This document shows positions 38,204-50,521 of a DNA stretch of 64,000 nt, in pieces (within the stretch, counting starts at the first letter, position 1; every line of letters begins with the position of its first letter). The stretch is taken from contig NC_133120.1 of assembly GCF_033568475.1 (NCBI RefSeq), positions 89,050,151 through 89,114,150 on the forward strand, given 5' to 3'. The translations under genes and the position numbers were made by a program. This stretch comes from Henckelia pumila. Lineage: Eukaryota; Streptophyta; Magnoliopsida; Lamiales; Gesneriaceae. The notes below the pieces were generated by a model. That model did no database searches, was not told the DNA's origin, and was given only the letters and a program-made list of their open reading frames with translations.

Positions 38204-41200
38204 ACTTGGATTTCAATATCCCTTCACCATGTGTGGAAAAATCCTGATGAAAACAAAAGGGATCTTAGGGAACATAAACATAAAGCAAACAAAAATTCAG
38301 AACAAGTGCAAAAGGAGCTAGCCAACGCTCCATGCTCCCACCGGAGATTGAATATGCCTATATTGATACAAAGACATGATTTTTATTTCACCATTCAGGT
38401 TGGTTATATTGCATATATATATTCTGAAAAGGAAATTTTTACAGCTCTAACTTAAAAACCTGAACAAAACAAAACAACGTGAAATATTATAATTTTATGC
38501 TAGAAAACAAATATCCATACATGGCTCATTCTTTTTTGAAACAAATGGCTCATTCATTTATTCACATAAACAATTACCTGTAGATCCTGAATAGAATTCC
38601 CACTTCCCAATGTTGTTAAAAAATGGGAATGCTAGAATCTAAAGGTGTTTTTTTTCCCACATTTCCAAATATTGGGCAAGCTTTTAGAGAGAGCTGGTGA
38701 GATGCTCGAGAGGGCAAAGCTATTGTAAACGCATATATATATATTGGTAAAAAAAATGCGAACTTTACGTTGAAATCTTGTTGTTTTTTCACGAAGATGT
38801 TTTGGGTAAAAAAATTAACAGAAATTGCAATGGATTAATTTTAGAAAGCACAGCAGCTTCCCGCAACCACGAGATAGTTGGACGTTGGAGGGCCATCGAA
38901 ATAGGTGGAGAGAAATCCCATTATTTTCTCTGAGAACTTTTCACGTGCCACTGCGTTTGTTTTTGTGATTGTGCTTTCCAGGTTATGGGTCGGAAGCCTA
39001 AGTTAAAAAGAAAAGCAGTCTTGTTCTCCCACTTATTCGCTACCATATATTTATAGCTGGGCATCGCACAAGCATTACGTGTGTAAAATAACCAAAAAAG
39101 AATTATATTTTTATATATTATACTTTCGCTGCGTGTGCAAAGTAATCAAAATTGTATTATATTTTTATATATTATACTTTTGCTAAAGTGAATGGTATTA
39201 GTGTTTGATTTGGAGTACAAAGATAGATATTGTGATAGAGGAAAGATGATAATTTTATATCCTCTTTCCCACATTTTTGGGAAGGTGGAGAAAAAAATAT
39301 AACATCTTTCCCACATTTTTTTTTCCACCTAATTGAAGGGTGCGGTTAAGTTAAGTTTTGTTTTTATTTTTTGTAAATTTTTTTTTGTGATCATACTAAA
39401 ATATCATGTTATGACCGTCTTACATAATAAATATGTATAGATATACATTTAAAAAGCTTTATGTGAGACCGTTAGATCGTTTCACATAGACATACTCATA
39501 TGTATATGTATGTGTATATATACACACATGTAAAAATAATGTTTTGTGGTATGTATGTATCTGATCATGTACGTATTTGAAATTAGTTCATTACATAATT
39601 TGATATGAGATTGATTTAAAATGTACTTGAATCTTTTTATCCAAAATAAGTCAAAAAAATTTAAAATGCATCCATCCAAAATGCAAGCAAATGCAATACA
39701 ACGGTAGGAGTCTTGGCATTTAATTTTTTTTAATAGTATATATGTTGATATAGAATGATCTAAAAATAAAATAAATGTATCATCTTCAAACTTTTTGCTT
39801 AATTGGAAAAGTGGAAAAGAGAGTAATGAGCTATAGGCATCTAACCCGTCAATTTTTATTACCACAAAGTGCCCCGAATCAATCAATGCCAATTATCAGC
39901 ATTATTAATACTTCATAACTTTTAGAAATATGCATGCAAGTTGATTCATTTATTCTTTAACTGATATGTTTTATTGACCGATAGCATATTTCATTTATTA
40001 GCATAAATAAAAATATATAGTAAGTTAAAAATATTTTCCAATCTTGAGAATTATACGTTACAACTTTATGTATAATTATAATATCCTTTAGTAAAATTTT
40101 ATTCATAGATTTATCAAATCCTCGTTGAAAACGTTTCCTCTAATAATAATTAATTTTTTTTAAAAAAATACACTCAAAAATTATATTATAGAAATGTAGA
40201 TTTTTATGAGAACTATAAAATAATTGAACATAAATTTATATAAAACTTGAAAAAAAAAATTTACAGTGAAGATCTTTTCAACTCTTAGGCCTAAATCGGG
40301 TCTACAAAATCAGACATCCACTGACAACATTGGAATACGAGGGGACCACATTCACATTGCCGAAGTTAATGGGCTGGATCTTGCTTAGATCTCGTAATTA
40401 ATATTAGTCGCCATCCGTGAGCAGGCCCAAAATGAGAAGTGGTCCATTCTCGATGAAATGGGTCACAACCCATCAATTTTTGGACCTCAGCCCAGTTGCA
40501 GATTTTCCTTCACATTGAAGTCGGCTAATGTCAGTCGCTGTGCTTACAAGGTCCCCTACTAAGACTAAAAGAGTCATATGAAATTAAATAACATTTTTGA
40601 GAACTAGCGTGGAGTTATATTCAATTCTAGATGGATAATTGTCTTTGGTTTATAAAATTATTTTTTCAAATTTTATATTGTATTTTCTAACATTCGTTTG
40701 GAAATTTTAATAATAGATTAGAACGATAATTAAAAAACATTTTTTTTAAAAGTGCTTGTTTTTTTAAGTTGGATTTTAAAAGTTTTTTTTTAATTAAAAT
40801 TTTTAATAATTTTGTGTTTGGACAAATATATGAAAAATAATTTTTTTATTTGATTTATTAGAAAAAGACAATTGAAAAGATTTAAATATGAGTCTTTTAG
40901 AAAATCACTTATTTTAGCTTACTTAAGTGTTTTTAAAACCATTATAAACCTTACACATATTAAACAATAAAAACATTTTTTTAATAAAAAAACGTCATTT
41001 AACTTTTTAATCCAAACACACCATGGATAATAATTTTGTCTCTCGGACGACAAACTATAGACTAAGACGTACTAGCGCATTTTACATGTTAATCTTTTGA
41101 AATGCAAATGGAATTCGATGTATAGAACTTGATGTTATATACAATTCGAATAGAGGGTGGGGAGTTATTTTAATTTATGGAATATATAGGCCAAAAGTGA

Positions 41201-41254
41201 TGAACAACGAGAAATTTTTTTAAAAGAGTATATTAAAAATATTGGTTGTCTATA
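38204..41254. other. AT-rich spacer between TAR2-like gene and the retrotransposon nest
   Basis: The first bases include the TAR2-like promoter. A direct repeat of about 40 bp (ending ATTATATTTTTATATATTATACTTT) occurs at about 39100-39125 and 39155-39182, and a TTTCCCACATTTTT phrase recurs at 39265 and 39307. 39408-39490 resembles the short repeat at 27280. 40660-41010 is T-rich with possible old MITE character. No gene seen. Confidence 0.4.
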
Positions 41255-41280
41255 ACACACACACACACACACACACACAC
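41255..41280. repeat. AC microsatellite
   Basis: Thirteen AC units in a row, about 50 bases before the copia LTR at 41330. Confidence 0.95.
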
Positions 41281-41329
41281 TCACTGTGCATATAATATTT
41301 ATATTTTCAAATATTTTTTTATTATAAGG

Positions 41330-41838
41330 TGTTAAGTTGGATTACATACTTCATTCTGTTGGTTGATTGGCTCAAGGTTTGAGCATGCACAAGAAGCTGT
41401 GGAGTGCTGATGCATGGGATAAAAGGGCTGCAACAACCACTCAACTAACCAAGAATCAGTTATGATATGATATAACTGGTGCATGCACACGGATCTCAGA
41501 AGGATGGATTCATTTTTGCCGTGAGAGCTGCTGCAGTTGTATATGAGAATGTGTGCGAGGGTTTTGAGAGTGGATATATATATACATGCATGTGCGATCA
41601 CAAAAGCAGTGTGAGAAGTTCATTGTAAACAAGATACACTTCTTGATTCCATTTTTGGGTGATAGTGAATTTGAGCCCAAGCAAGTGGATGTAGGATTAT
41701 TTTGAATCCGAACCACTATAATCTTGCGTGTTCTTTCTTTGATTTCATGTTCCATTTGCACGATTCTATTGCTGTGTTCTTGCGTAAATTGTGATCATCT
41801 CGATAAGAATTCATTGAAGGTTGATAAAGATCATAACA
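41330..41838 (+). repeat. 5' LTR of the copia element
   Basis: Starts TGTTAAG and ends CATAACA, giving 5-bp inverted termini (TGTTA/TAACA). Three bases inside lies the primer-binding site TGGCATCAGAGCC (41842-41854). The partner LTR is not in the window, so the left edge rests on terminal bases. Confidence 0.65.
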
Positions 41839-41866
41839 AACTGGCATCAGAGCCTCGTTTGAAGAT

Positions 41867-44800
41867 GAGCACCACGCGATTCGATATCGAGAAATTTACG
41901 GGCAAGAATGACTTCAGTTTATGGAGATTGAAGATGAGGGCATTGTTGGTCCAGAATGGAGTCGAAGATGCGCTCCTAGGGGATGACAATATGCCTGAGA
42001 AAATCAAGGGAGTTGACAAGAAAGAAATCATTGCGAAGGCTCATAGCGCCCTGATCTTGAGCCTTGGAGACAAGGTGCTGCGTGAAATTTCTAAGGAGAC
42101 CACAACTGCTGCGATCTGTTGAAATTAGAACACCTCTACATGACTAAATCTCTTGCGAATAGGATTTTTCTTAAACAAAAGCTGTATACATTCAAGATGC
42201 CAAACGGTAAGTTGATTGAAGATCATATTGATGATTTCAATAAAATCGTTTTGGACCTTGAGAATATAGAGATTAAAATTGAAGATGAGGATCAAGCTCT
42301 GTTGTTGCTGCGTTCACTTCCTGATGTATATGATAATCTGAAAGATACCATGATCTATGGTAAAGAAACCCTGACATTGGAGGAAGTCAACTCTGCACTG
42401 ATGTCTAAAGAATTGAATAAGAGGGCTGGAGTCCATGGTAATGATCAGAGTGAAGGACTTTATGTTAGGGGAAGATCAGATAAAAAAAAATTTAAACCAA
42501 GGTACAAGTCTCGATCAAAGTCAAGAACCAAGTTCCACAGGAGATGTTTCACCTGTAATAAAGAGGGGCATTTTAGAAAAGATTGCCCTGAGAGGAATAA
42601 GAAACATACAGAAAAGGAGTCTGGGTCAGAGGATGCAGCAGTAGCTGAGGATGGCTATGAGAGTGCTGATGTTCTGCTAGTAACTACTGATAAGTTTGAG
42701 CAAGAATGGATTCTAGACTCTGGATGCTCATTCCACACGACTCCATGTAAAGATTGGTTCAGTAGCTTCACTAAAATCAAAGGTGGAAAAGTTTTGATGG
42801 GAAATAATATGGCATGTCAAATAGAGGGCATTGGATCTGTTAAGCTTAAGTTGAGTAATGGTACTGTTAAAACTGTATCTGAGGTAAGGTTTGTACCAGG
42901 ATTGAAACGAAACTTAATATCACTTGGTATGCTAGATCAGAAGGGGTATGAATTCAGAGCCAAAGATGGAGTCCTTAACATCACAAAGGGTGTGATGCTG
43001 GTTATGAAAGGATTGAGACATAATGGTTTATATGTGCTGGAAGGCAAACCATGTATTGAACAAAGTGCCCTGAGTGCAGAAGAAAATAAAGACAGAACCA
43101 AGTTATGGCATATTAGGCTAGGACACATCAGTGAAAGGGGAATGGTTGAGTTAAACAAGCAAGGTGCTTTTGGTAAGGACCAAATAAGCAAACTGGATTT
43201 CTGTGAACATTGTGTACTGGGGAAGCAGACTAGAGTCAAATTTAAAAAGGCTGAGAACAGGACCAAAGGTACAATGGATTATGTACACTCGGATGTATGG
43301 CGGCCTGCAAGAAATCAGACACATGGAGGCTCTAGATACTTCATAACATTCATAGATGATTATTCCAGGAGAGTCTGGTTGTACACAATGAAACACAAGA
43401 ATGAGGCTCTACAGAAGTTCATTGATTGGAAAACATTGGTTGAGAACCAGACAAGCAAAAAGATAAAGAGGCTAAGGACAGATAATGGCTTGGAATACCT
43501 CAGCCATGAGTTCACTGATCTGTGTAAAAGAGCAGGAATTGCTAGACACTTCACTGTACGACATACCCCACAGCAAAATGGACTAGCTGAAAGAATGAAC
43601 ATGACTTTGCTAGAAAGAGTGAGATGCATGCTCTCAAATGCAAAGCTTGACCCAAAGTTTTGGGGAGAAGCTGTCACTACAGCATGCTATCTCATTAACC
43701 GGTGTCCTTCAACAACATTGAATTTCAAAACACCCATCGAGGTGTGGTCAGGGAAATCATCAGATTACCAAGCACTAAGAGTCTTTGGATGCACTGCTTA
43801 TATACATGTGAATGAAGGTAAGCTTGCACCGAGAGCAAGGAAATCTATATTTCTTGGATATACAGAAGGAACCAAAGGATATAGAGTTTGGATTTCAGAA
43901 AATGGGCATGGTAAGGCTGTGATCAGTAGGGACATTACTTTCAATGAAGATGATATGTTAAGAGACACACCCCTGGAAAAGGAAGCAATCCTGGATGAGC
44001 ATTCTAGCAAGGATGATTACATTATGGTGGAGTCACATGAAGAAAATTATCCTGAGCATAAACAGCAGATTCGAAATACAGAAGGAGATGCCATTGATCA
44101 CTCAAAAGGTGACCTTGATTTGAAAGATTAAAATCTTGCAAAAGACCGAGTTAGAAGAACTATCAAACCGCCTGATAAATATGGATATGCAGATTTGATA
44201 TCATATGCTCTTAATGTATCAGAAACTTTGAGTGACAGTAAACCAAATAGTTATAAAGAAGCTATGAGTTCCAAGCATAAACAGCAATGGATGGATGCCA
44301 TGCTTGAGGAGATTGGTTCACTCAAAAGGAATGATACATGGAAATTGGTGGAGCTACCTAAAAACAGAAAAGTAGTAGGTAGCAAATGGGTATTCAAAAT
44401 AAAGCAAGGCATCCCAGGAATTGAAAATACCAGATTCAAGGCTAGACTAGTAGCCAAAGGATTTACTCAAAGAGAGGGTATCGATTTTAATGAGGTATTT
44501 TCACCTGTTGTTAAGCATACATCCATAAGAATTCTGTTGGCATTGACAGCAACAATGAATATGGAACTAGAACAGATGGATGTGAGAACTGCATTCTTAC
44601 ATGGCAGTTTAGATGAGACCATTTTCATGAAACAACCCTAGGGATATGAGATACCAGGCCAGGAAAACAAAGTGTGTTTGTTGCAGAAGTCACTGTATGG
44701 TTTGAAACAATCATCAAGGCAGTGGTACAAGCGTTTTGACAATTTCGTGATTTGCAATTCTTTTGAAAGAAGCAAATATGACAACTGTGTGTACTACAAG

Positions 44801-44942
44801 AAGGACCCTGCCAGCTACACCATTTTTCTCCTACTCTATGTTGATGATATGCTCATAGTATGTGAAAATATGAATGAGATTATGAAGCTCAAAGACAAAC
44901 TCAAATCAGAGTTTGAGATGAAGGATCTTGGTCCAGCAAAGA
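41867..44942 (+). pseudogene. Broken copia gag-pol
   Basis: Gag starts at MSTTRFDIEKFTGKND. A single missing base near 42117, where a Trp codon is expected, shifts the frame. The next open stretch (42119-44131) carries a zinc knuckle CFTCNKEGHFRKDC, a protease with D-S-G (near 42718), integrase with its DNA-binding and catalytic blocks (about 43110-43800), and the start of the linker to reverse transcriptase. A stop at 44129 and another at 44639 (TAG in the expected QPEGY block) interrupt reverse transcriptase, which has YVDD near 44840. It ends truncated at GPAKM. Confidence 0.88.
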
Positions 44943-46976
44943 TGTGAGACCTCGGTTCTAAACATCTAATTAAGGAGTAAACAATAATTAAGCATACAAG
45001 ATCTAAGAACTACAAGCAAAGCAAAGGAAATTTTTTTTTTTTTAAAAAGGGCCGCGCTCGGGCGGCCAAAAACCGCCGCTCGAGCGCGCCCTGGACAGAG
45101 GCGCTACTGAGTTCTCAGAGTGGGGTGCGCTCGGGCTGCTAAAAAATGCAGCTCGGGCGCCCTCCTACAGCAGAAACAGAACAGCAGAAAAAAAATGCAT
45201 AGAAACTCAAGCTAAAAGCTAATCCAATGCATCAACTCGAAAGCATGCATTACAACACGAAACCTCCAATTAATACATGAAGTGCTAATGTTTAACAACT
45301 ACTCCAAAGTAGGACATACAACGATAATAACACGGCAAAGCTTGCATGACAATACAACATAATAATGAAGTTCGTTATCTAAACATGTTCTAACAACACT
45401 AGGTAGACATGCTGACACGACTTCTAAACCGAGTCTCACTGCTACAACTTTCCCTCGGAGCTAACCATGCCTCTTCTGACTTGATCCTGCCCCACCTGTT
45501 GCCAAGTACACATACAAAACAAAGCAACAGCCGGATAACCGGTGAGAACGACATTCCCAGTAAAAGCAACATAACAATTAATACAACAATCAACATGCTT
45601 TCAATACAACAAAGAAATCAATAATAACATAATGAATGCATGTCTTTTAAACCGGGATATCAATCTGATAAACGAGGGATTGCTGCTGTGCTTTTGGGAT
45701 CCCGAGGATAAGATCACGTAACAACTCACCGACTCTCCCAATCGAGGTGGTGCCACGTATCTCACTCCTCTAGACTTTGAGCAACTATAATGAGTATGCT
45801 AGCACTAGGCGAAACGACTACGACCTAGGCCACTCAATCATAGTTCCCAAACGTCTAAACAAAAAGGGCGGTTCTGCCCGCTGAAAACAAGATTGGCTCA
45901 AGATGAATGTATAACAAAAACATAACACATAAGCCATTTAACAAAAGCCAATACAATCAAACAAGACACAAGTTCCTCATGCTAGAACAAGTGTAAATGC
46001 AAGTATGTGATTTCAAAGGGGAAACTCGAGAACCACAGTCCCGAGTATGCTATCCCGTTACGATGACTGCTTTTACCTTTCAATGCAGTAGCTCCCAACT
46101 CTAGATACACTACAAAAGAGATTGTATCAACAACTATACAATCTAACAACAACGAGGCAACGGTTCAAGGAAATTCTCTATACCGTTCTTTGTTCAAATC
46201 TCAGAAACGATCAAACAGCTGCTAACTCTGGGCTTGGTACCTCCAAACGAATCTGTTACGGAGACAAAAGAATGATCAATAACCACGATCAACTTACAAG
46301 TCTAGTTCAACAACTCAAATACGGTTCGAAATCCCCAAAACTCAAACCGACGGCATAACGGTTATAAACTGAACAAACCGGCAACGCAGACAGCAGTTCA
46401 ATACCGATAACAACTCAATTCAATGCTAATACAACAACAACAAGGTAAACCCAACACATCTCAAAACTCACATTTTCGAAAATAGCTTCCAAAAATCATA
46501 ACAATTCCAAACGTCGCTCTAATTCAAAACCGACAGATAATAAACGATCAGAACTCCGCCAAGAACAACATACTAGAATCTAAATCGATTCTAAGAACCT
46601 CCAAAAAATAAAACATATCCGATCGGAGAAATACTTACGGTATAACGGAGCTCTCACTGCTGTGATCACTAATCTGCCTTCAGAATTAATATCCAACGGA
46701 CGGATCGAGTTCGGACTGGATTATAAGAGCTTGGAGAAAGCTTTGGGCGTCTCTAATGGAGAGAGGCCGATGGAGAAGAAGAAGAAGGAGAAAAAGGAGA
46801 CTTGGTCAATCCAATTCCAAGAGTATATAATATAACAAATTCAAATTTTGCGTTTTAGTCCCTGAAATTTCCAAAATTTACAAAATAGACCCCGATCAAT
46901 AAAAAGTCGGCTCATTAACTCTGGAAATTCTGATTATCTCAAATAAGCTTAATTAAGATAAAAACGGGGCTTTACA
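44943..46976 (-). repeat. 3' LTR of the minus-strand gypsy element
   Basis: Plus-strand ends are TGTGAGACC and GGGGCTTTACA, so the LTR has TG...CA ends with partly inverted termini. It is 2034 bp long. Directly inside is a polypurine tract (TAGTGGGGGAG on the minus strand, at about 46979-46989). A GC-rich block at 45049-45170 contains repeated GCGCTCGGGC and CGCTCGAGCGCG words that can pair with one another. Confidence 0.75.
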
Positions 46977-47074
46977 ATTCTCCCCCACTAAGAAGAGATT
47001 TCGTCCTCGAAATCAACGAAAACCACAACTCATAAGATAGAATAAAGAACTAAAGACAGTAAGAAGAACTCACG

Positions 47075-50000
47075 TCAACTGAATAACTCTGGAAAATGCT
47101 GTCTCATGTCAGACTCTGTCTCCCAAGTCGCTTCCTCGACTCCGTGACGGCTCCACTGTTTCACTAATGAAATCAACTTGGTTCTGAGTTGCTTCTCTTT
47201 CCGATCAAGGATCTGAATCGGTCGTTCAAAATAGCTCAGAGTCTCGTCTAACTCGGCTTCGTCAGGCTGAAGGATGTGAGTAGGATCTGGATGATACTTT
47301 CGCAGGATAGAGACGTGAAAAACGTCGTGAATACCAGATAAAGACGGAGGAAGTGCAAGTCTATAGGCAAGATCGCCTATCTTCTCAAGAATCTCGTACG
47401 GACCGATGAATCTCGGAGATAACTTTCCTCTCTTACCGAATCTGACAGTGCCTCTGAACGGAGAAATCTTAAGGAAAACGCGGTCTCCCTGCTCAAAACT
47501 CAGAGGTCTACGTCTGACGTTCGCATACTTCGCCTGTCTATCTTGAGCTGACTTCATTCTGGTCTGAATGATCTTAACCTGCTCTGCCATATCTCTAAGC
47601 ATATCCGGTCCCAAATCTGGTGACTCGGACAAATCATCCCAAAACAACGGAGATCGGCATTTCTTACCATACAATGCCTCAAAAGGCGCCATACCGATAC
47701 TTGCTTGGAAGCTGTTGTTGTAAGAGAATTCGACAAGAGGCAAAGAATCCTGCCAACTAGTGCCAAAATCTAGCACTACCGCACGCAGCATATCCTCTAA
47801 CGTCTGGATAGTCCGCTCTGACTGTCCATCGGTCTGAGGATGATAAGCTGTACTCAGATGCAATCGAGTACCAAGTGCCCCCTGAAGACTGTGCCAGAAG
47901 TGAGAAGTGAATCTAGGATCTCTGTCTGAAACGAACGACTTCGGCATACCATGCAATCTCACAACATTGCTAACATACAACTCAGCCATCTGATCATGAC
48001 GATACGTCATCCTGTACGGAATAAAACACGCAGACTTCGTCAATCGGTCGATCACTACCCAAATGGCATCACATCCTCGAACGGATCATGGTAGCTTCGT
48101 GACGAAATCCATGGAAATGTGATCCCACTTCCATTCAGGAACAGATAGACTGAGCAACAGACCTCCTGGTCGCTTCCGTTCTGCTTTCACCTGTTGACAA
48201 TTCAAACACCGAGATACAAACCTCGCTACGTAGCTCTTCATTCTCTTCCACCAAAACTGGTTCTTCAGATCGTTGTACATCTTACGACCTCCAGGATGAA
48301 TACTAAACCGACTGCAATGAGCCTCTCGGATAATACGCTGTCTCAACTCCGGAACATCAGGCACAACAAGACGGTTATTCACAAACAAGACTTCATCTCT
48401 AACCTGGAATTCAGACTGATGCCCAGATCTGAATTTCTCTACTGAAACCTGAATGCTCGGCTCAGACTTCTGTGCTTCTTTGATTGCAATAAACAACTCC
48501 GGTTCGGCTTGAATAGCAAACACTCTGATAGTCTCCCTATCTGTTTCAAACTCTAAACCAGAAATGCAACAATCATCGATCAACTGAGAAATACCAATAG
48601 TAGAAAGAGATAAAGAACAAAGCTTTCGGCTCAAGGCATCTGCAACTGCATTCGACTTTCCCGGATAGTACTTGATTTCACAGTCAAAATCCTTCAACAG
48701 ATCTAACCATCTTCTCTGTCTCATATTCAGCTCTGCCTGAGAAAACAAGTACTTAAGACTCTTATGATCAGAAAAGATCTCGAAGGACTCACCATAAAGA
48801 TAGTGACGCCAGATCTTCAAAGCAAAGACGATCGCAGCTAGTTCAAGATCATGAACCGGATAACGAGTCTCGTGCGGTTTCAGCTGCCTCGATGCATACG
48901 CCACCACATGCTTATGCTGCATAAGAACACAACCCAAGCCTCGGTTAGAAGAATCACAATAGACTGTGAAACCTTCAGTACCCTTCGGAATAGAAAGAAT
49001 TGGAGCACTGGTCAGTCTCCCCTTCAGATCAACAAAGCTAGCCTCACAATCTGGAGTCCAAACAAAAGGCGCATTCTTCTGAGTCAGCTGGGTAATTGGC
49101 TTGGCAATAGATGAGAAACCCTCGATGAAACGACGGTAATAACCAGCTAAACCCATGAAGCTTCGGATCTCCGGCACTGAAGTAGGTCTAGGCCAATTCA
49201 TAACCGCTTCAATCTTGCTGGGATCGACAGAAATCCCATCTTTAGAAATAATATGACCGAGAAAGACAACTCGATCTAACCAGAATTCACACTTAGACAG
49301 CTTGGCAAACAACTGCTCAACTCGCAAAATCTGCAGTACGGTCCTCAAGTGCTCTGCATGGTCAGTACGGTTCTTCGAGTAGATAAGAATATCATCGATA
49401 AAGATAATGACGAACTCATCTAAATAATGCTGAAAGATACGGTTCATCAATCCCATAAAAACCGCTGGAGCGTTAGTCAATCCGAACGGCATGACTATAA
49501 ACTCGAAATGACCATACCTCGTTTTGAATGCGGTCTTAGGAACATCTTCCTCTCGCACTCTCAGCTGATGGTAGCCTGACCTCAGGTCAATCTTAGAATA
49601 GATAGAAGAACCCTGCAGTTGATCAAAAAGGTCATCTATTCTGGGTAAAGGATACCTGTTCTTAACTGTAGCCTGATTCAATTGGCGGCAGTCAATACAG
49701 AGCCGCATAGAACCATCCTTCTTTCGAACAAAAAGCACAGGAGCACCCCAAGGCGATACACTAGGTCTGATGTATCCCTTGGCAATCAAATCCTCAAGCT
49801 GTTCCTTCAACTCTCTCAATTCAACAAGTGCCATACGATAAGGAGCTTTTGAAATAGGTTGAGTACCTGGCACTAAGTCAATGCTGAATTCAACCTCTCG
49901 AATGGGTGGCAATCCTGGAACATCTTCCGGAAACACATTCGCAAATTCTCTAACCACTGGTATATCGACCAAATCTGGGCTAGATTTCAGTACATCAACT

Positions 50001-50464
50001 GCATACACCAAAAATCCTTCTGCACCTCTCTGTAGCAAACGAGTCATAGATAACACTGAAATCAAAGGAATTCTAGATCGAGAACCCTTACCAAAGAATT
50101 TCCACTCATCTGCCATTTCCGGTCTGAACCTGACAACTTTCTGGAAACAATCGACTGTCGCCCTGTACTTGGTTAAAGCATCTATCCCGACAATACAATC
50201 AAAATCTGATAGTCCAAGTACAATACAGTCGAATTCTAACAAATTTCCTTCAAAACACAGTTCACAGTTCCTGACTAATCTGACAGAAACAATTCCTCCA
50301 CCCAAAGGTGAAGTAACAGCTACTACTGTAGGCAACAATTCAGTTGGCAAAGCATGCAATAATACGAATTTCTCAGAGATAAAAGAATGGGAAGCACCCG
50401 TATCTATCAAGACATGAGCAGAATAACCGAAAATTGAACAGTTATGTAGTAACCCAGATACCAT
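47075..50464 (-). pseudogene. Gypsy pol: protease, reverse transcriptase, RNase H, integrase, chromodomain
   Basis: 50464 downward: protease with [10 protein letters not shown], reverse transcriptase with [13 protein letters not shown] and FIDD (near 49390), RNase H with the [12 protein letters not shown] block, then the integrase zinc region (HHCC, near 48250). A TGA at 48086, where an Arg codon is likely, interrupts it. Integrase core continues from 48055 (DRLTKSACF) with HPQTDGQSERT, and the tail ends in WSRHGVEEATWETE, a chromodomain-like segment. The N-terminus has no gag: sequence above 50464 is not gag-like. One premature stop and no gag mean it cannot act alone. Confidence 0.85.
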
Positions 50465-50521
50465 TTTAAGATAATAATATCTTAAACATGATTAAGGGTT
50501 GGTATTTAACCAATTTCGGAG

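Larger units (their letters stand above)
41330..44942 (+). mobile_element. Ty1/copia element, cut by a gypsy insertion
   Basis: A 5' LTR (41330-41838), primer-binding site, gag, protease, integrase and the first two thirds of reverse transcriptase are present in copia order. The element stops abruptly at 44942, in the middle of reverse transcriptase, where the LTR of a minus-strand gypsy element starts. Its missing RNase H and 3' LTR should lie beyond the window, on the far side of the nested elements. Coding is interrupted by one frameshift and two stops. Confidence 0.85.
44943..50521 (-). mobile_element. Ty3/gypsy chromodomain element, minus strand, partial
   Basis: Its 3' LTR is 44943-46976 and its pol runs 50464 down to 47075 in gypsy order (protease, reverse transcriptase, RNase H, integrase). 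A C-terminal chromodomain-like end puts it near the Del/Tekay chromoviruses. Gag, the leader and the 5' LTR are missing on the right, where another gypsy LTR begins near 50522. It has inserted into the copia element on its left. The 2-kb LTR is long for gypsy but fits this branch. Confidence 0.8.

Noticed and set aside
39482-39892. 136-codon minus-strand frame
   Set aside because: The peptide is low-complexity at its end (His/Ile/Met repeats from a TA/CA-rich stretch) and has no recognised domain.
40660-41010. Possible MITE with AAGTGCTT words
   Set aside because: Words resemble the Tourist-like family interior, but I found no clear inverted ends or target duplication.
45409-46358. Short open frames within the long gypsy LTR
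   Set aside because: They carry no domains and fall in an LTR, so they are chance frames.
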